Shown here: positions 1 through 5,261 of the stretch, in pieces
Position numbering within the stretch: position 1 is the first letter of the stretch
Layout of the letters: the number at the start of each line of letters is the position of its first letter
Assembly: GCA_944353735.1 (NCBI GenBank)
Contig: CALVPU010000138.1
Span: 1-14,316 of the forward strand
Direction: 5' to 3'
Length of the DNA stretch: 14,316 nucleotides
Origin: an uncultured Eubacteriales bacterium
Lineage (GTDB): Bacteria; Bacillota; Clostridia; Christensenellales; Aristaeellaceae
The notes under the pieces: generated by a model
The model's database searches: none
What the model saw: only the letters and a program-made list of their open reading frames with translations
Told to the model about the DNA's origin: nothing
Made by a program: the position numbers and the translations under genes

Positions 1-80
1 CCCAGCGACCGCGTCAGCATGTCGCCGAACAGCGTGCCCAGCGCGCCCATGCCGACGATCGCCACGCTCCTTATCTCCAT
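1..80 (-). CDS. Ketopantoate reductase-like protein, N-terminus only (partial)
   Basis: Only the first 26 codons lie in the window; the gene runs off the left edge. The peptide begins MEIRSVAIVGMGALGTLFGD. It has a beta strand followed by GxGxxG (GMGALG, residues 10-15), the dinucleotide-binding turn at the very N-terminus that is typical of the ketopantoate reductase (PanE/ApbA) family. If it is PanE, it makes pantoate with NADPH for coenzyme A synthesis in the cytoplasm. The start is chosen because AAAGGAGGG ends 6 bases before the ATG at 80. A TATAAT box sits just upstream. Other NAD(P)-dependent dehydrogenases with an N-terminal Rossmann fold cannot be excluded from so short a piece, so no symbol is given. 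Confidence 0.6.
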   Translation of the reverse strand, partial: MEIRSVAIVGMGALGTLFGDMLTRSL

Positions 81-100
81 GGCACTCCCTCCTTTCTTCC

Positions 101-129
101 ATTATAGCACGCCCGCTTCGCGCCGTCCA
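101..129 (-). promoter_or_regulatory. Promoter of the ketopantoate reductase-like gene
   Basis: On the minus strand TATAAT lies at 106-101, preceded by TGC (extended -10, TGCTATAAT), with TGGACG 17 bases upstream at 129-124 as a fair -35. The transcript would start only about 14 bases before the ATG, just at the Shine-Dalgarno sequence, so the leader is very short. Confidence 0.55.
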
Positions 130-168
130 GCGCCGCACGCGCGCCACAGTTTTTTTTGCACAAATCCC

Positions 169-197
169 TTGTCCCGCGCGCGCGAATGCGCTATAAT
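169..197 (+). promoter_or_regulatory. Promoter of the two-gene membrane-protein operon
   Basis: TTGTCC at 169-174 and TATAAT at 192-197 are separated by 17 bases. A run of eight T at 150-157 lies where an UP element would be. The expected start near 204 leaves a leader of about 67 bases before the ATG at 271. Confidence 0.65.
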
Positions 198-270
198 AGT
201 GGGGACGTCCCTGTCGCGGACGTTCAACCGATTCAAAATACGCGCACGATCCGCAAATGGAGGCTTGTCC

Positions 271-954
271 ATGCCGCTCTCCGGTCTTACTTGGCCCCGA
301 TTAAAGGAACACTTTCGCAAATGCGGCGTCTTTTACGTCGCCGGCATCATCGTCTGCATGCTGCTGACCAATCTCCTGTACACCACGACGCGCCCGCAGG
401 TGGCGGCGGAGCGGGAAGTTCTGCTGTACCTCGTCGACGCGCTGTCCAACACCGAGCCGCTCGAGCCGCTCGCCGCCGACGCCCTCGCCTATGGGCAGAC
501 GGTGGACGAGACGCTGGAGGACGTGCACTTTGAGTCCATCCTCTACAACGACCCCGAGCTGGACTACACCAGCAGCTACCTGCTGGCGACGCGCATGGCT
601 GCCGGCGACGGCGACATCTACTTCGCGTCCGAGATCGCCGCGGACTACATGATGCGCTCGGAAGCGTTCCTGCCGCTGGACGAATATCTCGACGCCGGCT
701 GGATGGCGGACTTGGGTCTGGAACCGGTCACCTACACCAGCGAGGAGACCGGCGAAACGTGGATCGCAGCGCTGCGGCTGGATACGGTCAACGCGCTCGC
801 GGAGACCGGCAGCTTCCCCAATCAGGGCGCCTGCCTGATCGTCGCCGCGAACTGCACCAATGTCGACACGTCGCTCGAGGTGGCGCAGTACGTCGTCGAG
901 CGCCTTTTGGAGGGATACGATGCACCGGCAGAAAGTGCAGAACCGACCGCTTAG
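271..954 (+). CDS. Single-pass membrane protein of unknown function, extracytoplasmic domain
   Basis: The protein has 227 residues. A short basic N-terminus (residues 8-17) precedes one hydrophobic helix (about 19-38, containing VFYVAGIIVCMLLTNLLY). There is no lipobox with a cleavable signal, so it is probably a signal-anchored protein with residues 40-227 outside the cell. The outer part is acidic and rich in D/E. A segment near residues 112-140 (DIYFAS...FLPLDEYL) resembles pieces of extracellular solute-binding proteins, but no family can be named. The ATG at 271 is chosen because AATGGAGG lies 7 bases before it and it falls downstream of a good promoter. The open frame extends further upstream, but through the promoter. 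The last 35 bases overlap the next gene, so the two are very likely translationally coupled and act together. Confidence 0.75.
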   Translation: MPLSGLTWPRLKEHFRKCGVFYVAGIIVCMLLTNLLYTTTRPQVAAEREVLLYLVDALSNTEPLEPLAADALAYGQTVDETLEDVHFESILYNDPELDYTSSYLLATRMAAGDGDIYFASEIAADYMMRSEAFLPLDEYLDAGWMADLGLEPVTYTSEETGETWIAALRLDTVNALAETGSFPNQGACLIVAANCTNVDTSLEVAQYVVERLLEGYDAPAESAEPTA

Positions 955-1417
955 CGCGGTCTGCGGGCTACTGGTCGTCGCGGGACTGATCGCCGTGCTG
1001 GTGATCGCCTCCACGGCGCTGTCGCTGCTCGCCCCCTGGATCGGCGAAGGCGCCGCCTCGATCGTCTTTTGGATCGTCGGCATCGCCGCGGCGCTGTGGA
1101 CGATGCGCCGCTTCATACTCTGCTATTCCTACGCACTCAACGGCGTGATGCTGCGCGTGACCTACGCCTACGGTCGCTACGAGCGCCCCATGTGCGACGT
1201 CTACCTGCGCAGCGTCCTCGCCGCCGGCGCACCGGAGGACATCCGCAAGCGCTGGTCGAGCGCGCGCGTGCAGCGGGCGACGCGCCCGGGCTGTGCGCTC
1301 GAGCCGCTGGCGGTGGCGTACAACGACGGCAATCGCACCGCCATACTCGTCGTTCAGCCGGACGATGACATTCGTCAGGCGCTGCTCGACGCCGCCAAAC
1401 CAAAGAAAAAGAAGTAG
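920..1417 (+). CDS. Two-helix membrane protein of unknown function, possibly PH-like cytoplasmic domain
   Basis: The protein has 165 residues. It starts at the ATG at 920, which has TTGGAGGG 5 bases upstream and lies inside the 3' end of the preceding gene in another frame. Two hydrophobic helices (about residues 13-38 and 44-62) form a hairpin. The remaining 100 residues are probably cytoplasmic and end in a lysine tail (KPKKKK). The stretch just after the second helix (YSYALNGVMLRVTYAYGRYER...) has the look of the beta-strand start of bacterial PH-like domains that follow paired membrane helices; this is inference from pattern only. It is the last gene of the operon, with a strong hairpin terminator 18 bases after the stop. 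Function unknown. Confidence 0.75.
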   Translation: MHRQKVQNRPLSAVCGLLVVAGLIAVLVIASTALSLLAPWIGEGAASIVFWIVGIAAALWTMRRFILCYSYALNGVMLRVTYAYGRYERPMCDVYLRSVLAAGAPEDIRKRWSSARVQRATRPGCALEPLAVAYNDGNRTAILVVQPDDDIRQALLDAAKPKKKK

Positions 1418-1434
1418 CTCCCGCCACAGTGCGG

Positions 1435-1480
1435 ACAAGCGCCGCGGAGCCATGCGCCCGCGGCGCTTGTTGTCTTGTCG
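1435..1480 (+). terminator. Intrinsic terminator of the 271-1417 operon
   Basis: Arms at 1435-1447 and 1458-1470 are a perfect 13-bp inverted repeat (ACAAGCGCCGCGG / CCGCGGCGCTTGT) with a 10-base loop, followed by the T-rich TGTCTTGTCG. The hairpin is GC-rich and 17 bases past the stop codon. Its right arm and tail also look like the first, shortened copy of the 43-bp repeat that follows. Confidence 0.8.
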
Positions 1481-1690
1481 ATGTGCCGGGGCGGCGCGCT
1501 CGCCGGCTTGCCGATGCTCTTCCGGAGGCTAGCGCGCGGCGCTCGCCGGCTTGCCGATGTTCTGCCAGGAGGCTTGGCGCGGCGCTCGCTGGCTTGTCGA
1601 TATTCTGCCGGGAGGCTGTCCGCGGCGCTTGCTGGCTTGCCGGTGAGCGAGGCTTGGCACGACGCTCGCCGGCTTGCCAGCGCCTGCTTT
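1459..1690. repeat. 43-bp tandem repeat array, about three full and three degenerate units
   Basis: Units begin at 1492, 1535, 1578 and 1621, exactly 43 bases apart. The core is CGCGGCGCTCGCCGGCTTG, then YCGATRTTCTGCC and GGAGGCT. The fourth of these is shortened to 37 bases and is followed by a degenerate copy from 1658. A copy shortened to about 33 bases at 1459-1491 coincides with the right arm and tail of the preceding terminator. Because 43 is not a multiple of three, the reading frame shifts from unit to unit, which argues against coding. Confidence 0.85.
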
Positions 1691-1848
1691 GTTCCCGGAT
1701 ACGTCGCCGCGATGCCGTTCGCTGCGGCGTCTGGCAGTTTTACCGGCGTCTGCTCCAGTGATGGCTTGCGTCCACAGCGCTTGACCCACTCGCCACCGTG
1801 CCGCCGTTGGAAAATATCTTCGTCCCGCTCCCGCGCGTTGCGCGCCGC

Positions 1849-2060
1849 CGACAGATGCAGTTCGCGCGCGGCGGCTCTTGCCGCCAAGCATCACGCCCCG
1901 CGCGTTTTGCGTCATCGACAGATGCAGCTCGCGCACGCGGCGGCTCTCGCCGCCAAGCATCACGCCCCGCGCGTTTTTCGTCATCGACAGATGCAGCTCG
2001 CGCACGCAACGGCTTTCGCCGCCAAGCGTCACGCCCCGCGCGTTTTTCGTCATCGACAAA
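1849..2060. repeat. 69-bp tandem repeat array, three units plus partial ends
   Basis: The motif CGACAGATGCAG occurs at 1849, 1916 and 1985, with a decayed copy at 2054, giving unit lengths of 67, 69 and 69 bases. The second and third units are nearly identical. Each contains a small inverted repeat: GGCGGC/GCCGCC around TCTT at 1870-1885, the same around TCTC at 1939-1954, and a weaker form in the third. A partial unit appears to precede 1849. Since 69 is 23 codons, units read in frame on the minus strand, each starting ATG (MTKNARGVMLGGESRR and so on), but with no ribosome binding site. Confidence 0.85.
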
Positions 2061-2094
2061 ATACAGCGCCCGCCGGATATACCGGCAGGCGCTG
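2057..2094 (-). terminator. Intrinsic terminator of the sugar ATPase gene
   Basis: On the minus strand the arms at 2094-2082 and 2076-2064 pair over 13 positions (one G-T wobble, which would be a C-A mismatch on the plus strand) around a TATAT loop, followed by TATTTT. It lies 25 bases past the stop of the ATPase gene. Strand choice is fixed by the wobble and by the T tail, which exists only on the minus strand. Confidence 0.85.
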
Positions 2095-2119
2095 TGCGAT
2101 TGAAATTTGAGAAAGGGAA

Positions 2120-3241
2120 TCAGTCGCGGGAGAGGATGGTCTTCTCGGTCTCGACATCGAAGAAGTGGAGGCGGTTGACGTCGAAGCCGACCTTGATCTT
2201 GTCGCCGCCGCGGGAAGTGGTGCGGGGATCGACGCGGGCGATGAAGTTCTCGTCCTTGCCGGTGGTGGACAGATACAGGTAGGTCTCCGAGCCCATCAGC
2301 TCGATCAGTTCGACGGAGACGTCGATGCAGGCATCCGGATAGGTGGAGATGAAGGCCGCATCGTCGTGGATGTTCTCAGGACGGATGCCCATGTAGACTT
2401 CCTTGCCGATGTAGTCGCCCGTCATGCGCTGGATCTTGCCCGCGGGGATCTTCACGGAGTTGTTGCCGAACGTCGCGTAGACGGCGTCGCCGCGCTTCTC
2501 GAGGCGCGCGCGGAAGATGTTCATCTGCGGGGTGCCGATGAAGCAGGCGACGAACAGGTTCGCCGGATAGTCATACAGGTTCTGCGGGGTATCCTGCTGC
2601 TGCATGAAGCCATCCTTCATGACGACGATGCGGGAGCCCATCGTCATGGCCTCGGTCTGGTCATGGGTGACGTAGATGAACGTGGTCTGCAGGCGCTTGT
2701 GCAGCTTGGTGATCTCAGTACGCATCTGCACGCGCAGCTTGGCGTCCAGGTTGGAGAGCGGCTCGTCCATCAGGAAGACCTTCGGCTCACGGACGATGGC
2801 GCGGCCCAGCGCGACGCGCTGGCGCTGACCGCCGGAGAGCGCCGCCGGCTTGCGGTTGAGCAGGGCTTCGATGCCGAGGATCGCGGCGGCCTCCTTGACG
2901 CGGCGGTCGATGTCCGCCTTGGGCATCTTGCGCAGCTTCAGACCGAACGCCATGTTGTTGTAAACGGTCATGTGCGGATAGAGCGCGTAGCTCTGGAAAA
3001 CCATCGCGATGTCGCGGTCTTTCGGAGGAATGTGGTTGACGAGCTTGTCGTCGATGTACAGCTCGCCGCTGGAGATGTCCTCGAGGCCGGCGACCATGCG
3101 CAGGGTGGTGGACTTACCGCAGCCGGAAGGTCCGACGAGAACGATAAACTCCTTGTCCTCGATCTCCAGATTAAAGTCACTGACGGCCACAACATCGCCG
3201 GCATAGACCTTATAGATGTTGCGAAGAGAAAGACTTGCCAT
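2120..3241 (-). CDS. Sugar ABC transporter ATP-binding protein (MsmX/MsmK/UgpC type)
   Basis: This 373-residue protein is the ATPase subunit that powers uptake of oligosaccharides or glycerol-3-phosphate through separate permease and binding proteins at the inner face of the membrane. Visible motifs in order are Walker A GPSGCGKST (37-45), Q-loop around Q83 (VFQSYALYPH), signature LSGGQRQR (135-142), Walker B VFLMDEP with catalytic E160, D-loop SNLDA and switch H193 (THDQTEAM). The C-terminal 130 residues are the regulatory TOBE/OB domain (GIRPENIHD and onward) found in the MalK/UgpC/MsmK group. Length matches the family (about 370). The start has GGGAGG 9 bases upstream. No permease or binding protein lies beside it, as is usual for the shared MsmX/MsmK ATPases of Firmicutes that serve several importers, so the exact substrate cannot be told. 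Confidence 0.93.
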   Translation of the reverse strand: MASLSLRNIYKVYAGDVVAVSDFNLEIEDKEFIVLVGPSGCGKSTTLRMVAGLEDISSGELYIDDKLVNHIPPKDRDIAMVFQSYALYPHMTVYNNMAFGLKLRKMPKADIDRRVKEAAAILGIEALLNRKPAALSGGQRQRVALGRAIVREPKVFLMDEPLSNLDAKLRVQMRTEITKLHKRLQTTFIYVTHDQTEAMTMGSRIVVMKDGFMQQQDTPQNLYDYPANLFVACFIGTPQMNIFRARLEKRGDAVYATFGNNSVKIPAGKIQRMTGDYIGKEVYMGIRPENIHDDAAFISTYPDACIDVSVELIELMGSETYLYLSTTGKDENFIARVDPRTTSRGGDKIKVGFDVNRLHFFDVETEKTILSRD

Positions 3242-3276
3242 GTTGATTTCCTCCCAATCTCAATTTCGTTGAATCC

Positions 3277-3285
3277 ATTATAGCA
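3277..3285 (-). promoter_or_regulatory. Extended -10 promoter of the sugar ATPase gene
   Basis: TGCTATAAT reads on the minus strand at 3285-3277. At 17 bases upstream there is only TATCCA, a poor -35, so this promoter would depend on the extended -10. The leader would be about 29 bases. Upstream DNA (3300-3370) is AT-rich, unlike its surroundings. Confidence 0.6.
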
Positions 3286-3332
3286 GAAATCCGAACGATT
3301 GGATATTGATCGAAGTCACAAAGTTCACGTGG

Positions 3333-3346
3333 ATTGTTAGGACAAT
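3333..3346. promoter_or_regulatory. Small inverted repeat upstream of the sugar ATPase promoter
   Basis: ATTGT-TAGG-ACAAT is a perfect 5-bp inverted repeat with a 4-base centre, about 50 bases upstream of the -10 box. It could be an operator for a sugar-responsive regulator; it is short enough to be chance. Confidence 0.25.
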
Positions 3347-3455
3347 TTGATATGTTTAACTTAAGCCTTACAAAAAGTGACAACGGCGCGTTATCGCGGC
3401 GCGCGCGCGGGCAAAATATTGCCTTTTGCGAAATTTTCCGCGCCGGCGGCGGCGC

Positions 3456-4151
3456 TCAGCGGGGCTGCTGACCGTAATAGGCGTGGGGGCCGTGCTTGCG
3501 CATAAAGTGCTTGTCGGCGATGTGGTCCGGCAGAGCCGCGGCGCCGGGATTGATCGCGAGGGTCATCATCGCCATGCGGGCGACCTCCTCGAGCACGACG
3601 GCGTTGCGCACGCTGTCCATGGCGTCTTTGCCCCACGTGAAGGGCCCGTGACCGCGGGTGAGCACGGCGGGCGTGTGCATGGGGTCGCGCTGCGCGAACG
3701 CCTCGACGATGACCTTGCCGGTGTTCGCCTCGTAGGCGTCCTCCGTCTCCTCCGGCGTCAGGAAGCGGGCGAGGGGCACCGCGCCGCGGAAGGAATCGGC
3801 GTGGGTGGTGCCGAGGCAGGGAATCTCGCGGCCCGCCTGCGCCCACGCGGTCGCGCAGGTGGAATGCGTGTGGGTGACGCCGCCGAGCTGCGGAAAGGCG
3901 CGGTACAGCGCCAGATGGGTCGGCGCGTCGGAGGATGGATTGAGGCCGTCCTCGACGGGGCGTCCGCTGGCAAGGTCGATGAGCACGATCTGCTCCGGCG
4001 TCATCGACTCGTAGGGCACGCCGCTGGGCTTGATGGCGACGATGCCCCGCTCGCGGTCGACCTGCGAGACGTTGCCCCATGTGAGCACGACCAGACCGCG
4101 GCGATACAATTCCATATTGGCTTCATAGACGATTTCCTTGAGGGGAAACAT
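3456..4151 (-). CDS. araD: L-ribulose-5-phosphate 4-epimerase
   Basis: The enzyme is a Zn-dependent class II aldolase-fold epimerase converting L-ribulose 5-phosphate to D-xylulose 5-phosphate, the last step of L-arabinose entry into the pentose phosphate pathway. With the ATG at 4151 the protein has 231 residues, the same as E. coli AraD. Zn ligands are visible as H94 and H96 (THTHS) and H168 (RGHGPF). D75, D119 and E141 stand at the places of the E. coli residues D76, D120 and E142. GNVS (26-29) and KPSG (41-44) form the phosphate-binding part, and the C-terminus HAYYGQ is typical. GGGAGG lies 7 bases before the start; a hairpin (CGCTG/CAGCG) directly precedes it. An in-frame TTG at 4190 overlaps the -10 box and is rejected. 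No araA or araB is adjacent. The close relatives UlaF and SgbE act on the same substrate. Confidence 0.9.
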   Translation of the reverse strand: MFPLKEIVYEANMELYRRGLVVLTWGNVSQVDRERGIVAIKPSGVPYESMTPEQIVLIDLASGRPVEDGLNPSSDAPTHLALYRAFPQLGGVTHTHSTCATAWAQAGREIPCLGTTHADSFRGAVPLARFLTPEETEDAYEANTGKVIVEAFAQRDPMHTPAVLTRGHGPFTWGKDAMDSVRNAVVLEEVARMAMMTLAINPGAAALPDHIADKHFMRKHGPHAYYGQQPR

Positions 4152-4189
4152 GGCGATACCTCCCGCTGCGCGGCAGCGCGTTTTTCCCA

Positions 4190-4218
4190 ATTATAGCATG
4201 CCGCGCGCGCCGCTTCAA
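4190..4218 (-). promoter_or_regulatory. Promoter of araD
   Basis: On the minus strand TTGAAG (4218-4213), a 17-base spacer and TATAAT (4195-4190) with an extended TGC make a strong sigma-A promoter. The leader would be about 32 bases. It faces away from the cdaA promoter about 60-100 bases to the right. Confidence 0.75.
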
Positions 4219-4266
4219 CGCCTTTTCCGCCAAGCGCCGCCTCAGGCGGGGAAATTTACGCGTCTG

Positions 4267-4292
4267 CCGCAAAAAGTCATTTGCTTTTGCGG
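4267..4292. promoter_or_regulatory. Inverted repeat overlapping the cdaA -35 region
   Basis: CCGCAAAA (4267-4274) and TTTTGCGG (4285-4292) form a perfect 8-bp inverted repeat with a 10-base centre. It covers the -35 element of cdaA (4280-4286), so a bound protein would block or alter that promoter. It has a terminator-like T-rich flank, but no plus-strand gene lies upstream for it to end. Confidence 0.45.
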
Positions 4293-4308
4293 AATTTTGT
4301 ATTATAAT
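4280..4308 (+). promoter_or_regulatory. Promoter of the cdaA operon
   Basis: TATAAT lies at 4303-4308 with TTGCTT at 4281-4286 (16-base spacer; TTTGCT with 17 is the alternative). The leader would be about 26 bases and ends with CGGGAGGTG 7 bases before the ATG at 4341. Confidence 0.75.
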
Positions 4309-4340
4309 AGAAGCACACGAACTTTTCGGGAGGTGCGGAG

Positions 4341-5261
4341 ATGGTTCAGATACAGGCGTTTTTTGCCCAGATCGGCGCGCTGTTCGTCAACCTATTCGAA
4401 CGCCCGGACTGGCGCAACGTCGTCGACATCGCCCTGCTGGCGATCCTGATCTACAGCCTCATCAAGCTGGGCATGCACACGCGCGCGAACTCGCTGTTCA
4501 AGGGCATCGTGCTGGTTTTGCTGCTGGCATGGCTGGCGGACGCGCTGCAGATCAGCGCCGTGAGCTGGCTTTTGCAGCAGGTGATCAACACCGGCGTGCT
4601 GGTGCTGGTGATCGTCTTTCAGCCGGAGCTGCGCCGTGCGCTGGACCAGCTCGGACGCTCGAAGTGGACGCGGCAGATGTTCGCCACCCAAAAGAAAGTC
4701 GACACCAACCGCGCGGACCGCGATGTGGCGGAGATCGTCCGCGCGCTGAACAACATGTCGCGCAAGAAGATCGGCGCGCTGATCGTATTCGAGCGCAGCA
4801 CAGGTCTGGGCGACGTCATCGAGTCCGGCACGGTCGTGGACGCCGAAATCTCCGATCCGCTGATCGAGAACATCTTCGAGCCGAACACGCCGCTGCACGA
4901 CGGCGCGATGATCATCCGCGATGGGCGCATCGAGGCCGCCGCCTGCATCCTGCAGCTTTCCGAAAACTACACCATCAGCCGCGAGCTGGGCACGCGCCAC
5001 CGCGCCGCCATCGGCATCACCGAGGCAACCGACGCCGTGTCGCTGATCGTTTCCGAGGAAACGGGCATCATCTCCATGGCGCGCGACGGCAAGCTCACGC
5101 GCTATCTCGACGCCAAGTCCCTCACCATCCTGCTGACGGAACTGTTCCGGCCCACGCAGCGGCGCAGCGGTCCCTCATGGGTCAGCAGCGTCTCCGAGCG
5201 CCTGAGCGGCATGTCCTCCAGGCTCGGCAACCGCGGAAAGGGGGACGCGCATGAAGAATAA
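4341..5261 (+). CDS. cdaA: Diadenylate cyclase, membrane-bound CdaA type
   Basis: The protein condenses two ATP to cyclic di-AMP, the messenger controlling potassium and osmolyte balance and cell-wall homeostasis in Firmicutes. Three hydrophobic helices (about residues 27-43, 51-69 and 76-93) are followed by FQPELRRAL, the usual junction to the cytoplasmic DAC domain (about 125-260). Catalytic motifs DGA (187-189, in PLHDGAMII) and RHR (219-221, in LGTRHRAAIG) are intact. At 306 residues it is some 30 longer than B. subtilis CdaA, the excess being a Ser/Arg-rich C-terminal tail of unknown role. GGGAGG stands 7 bases before the ATG. The end overlaps cdaR by 11 bases, so the two should be translationally coupled. 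Confidence 0.95.
   Translation: MVQIQAFFAQIGALFVNLFERPDWRNVVDIALLAILIYSLIKLGMHTRANSLFKGIVLVLLLAWLADALQISAVSWLLQQVINTGVLVLVIVFQPELRRALDQLGRSKWTRQMFATQKKVDTNRADRDVAEIVRALNNMSRKKIGALIVFERSTGLGDVIESGTVVDAEISDPLIENIFEPNTPLHDGAMIIRDGRIEAAACILQLSENYTISRELGTRHRAAIGITEATDAVSLIVSEETGIISMARDGKLTRYLDAKSLTILLTELFRPTQRRSGPSWVSSVSERLSGMSSRLGNRGKGDAHEE

Larger units (their letters stand above)
1418..2119. other. Convergent spacer with two tandem repeat arrays
   Basis: These 702 bases lie between two genes that end toward each other. They hold the terminator of the left operon, a 43-bp tandem array (about 1459-1690), a stretch without visible structure (about 1691-1825), a 69-bp tandem array (about 1849-2056) and the terminator of the right gene. 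Open frames cross the region on both strands, but none has a ribosome binding site or promoter and the residues are low-complexity, so I call no gene here. Confidence 0.7.

Noticed and set aside
19..270. An upstream extension of the 271-954 frame to an ATG at 19
   Set aside because: It would run through the left-edge divergent gene, its promoter and the operon's own promoter. The ATG at 271 has the ribosome binding site and sits just before the membrane helix.
1849..2060. CRISPR array
   Set aside because: Units are contiguous with no unique spacers between them and are too long; no cas genes are near.
1475..2110. Long open frames on both strands across the repeat arrays
   Set aside because: They stay open because the repeats are GC-rich and 69 is a multiple of three. 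There is no ribosome binding site or promoter, and the plus-strand frame runs into the ATPase terminator.
3375..3429. A terminator for araD
   Set aside because: GCAAAA/TTTTGC and GC-rich stems are present, but no stem is followed by a T run at the right distance on the minus strand; TTTTT near 3375 is too far from the stems.
4152..4190. A 13-residue N-terminal extension of AraD starting at TTG 4190
   Set aside because: It would begin in the -10 box, before the predicted transcript start, and the ATG at 4151 gives the family's exact length with a good ribosome binding site.
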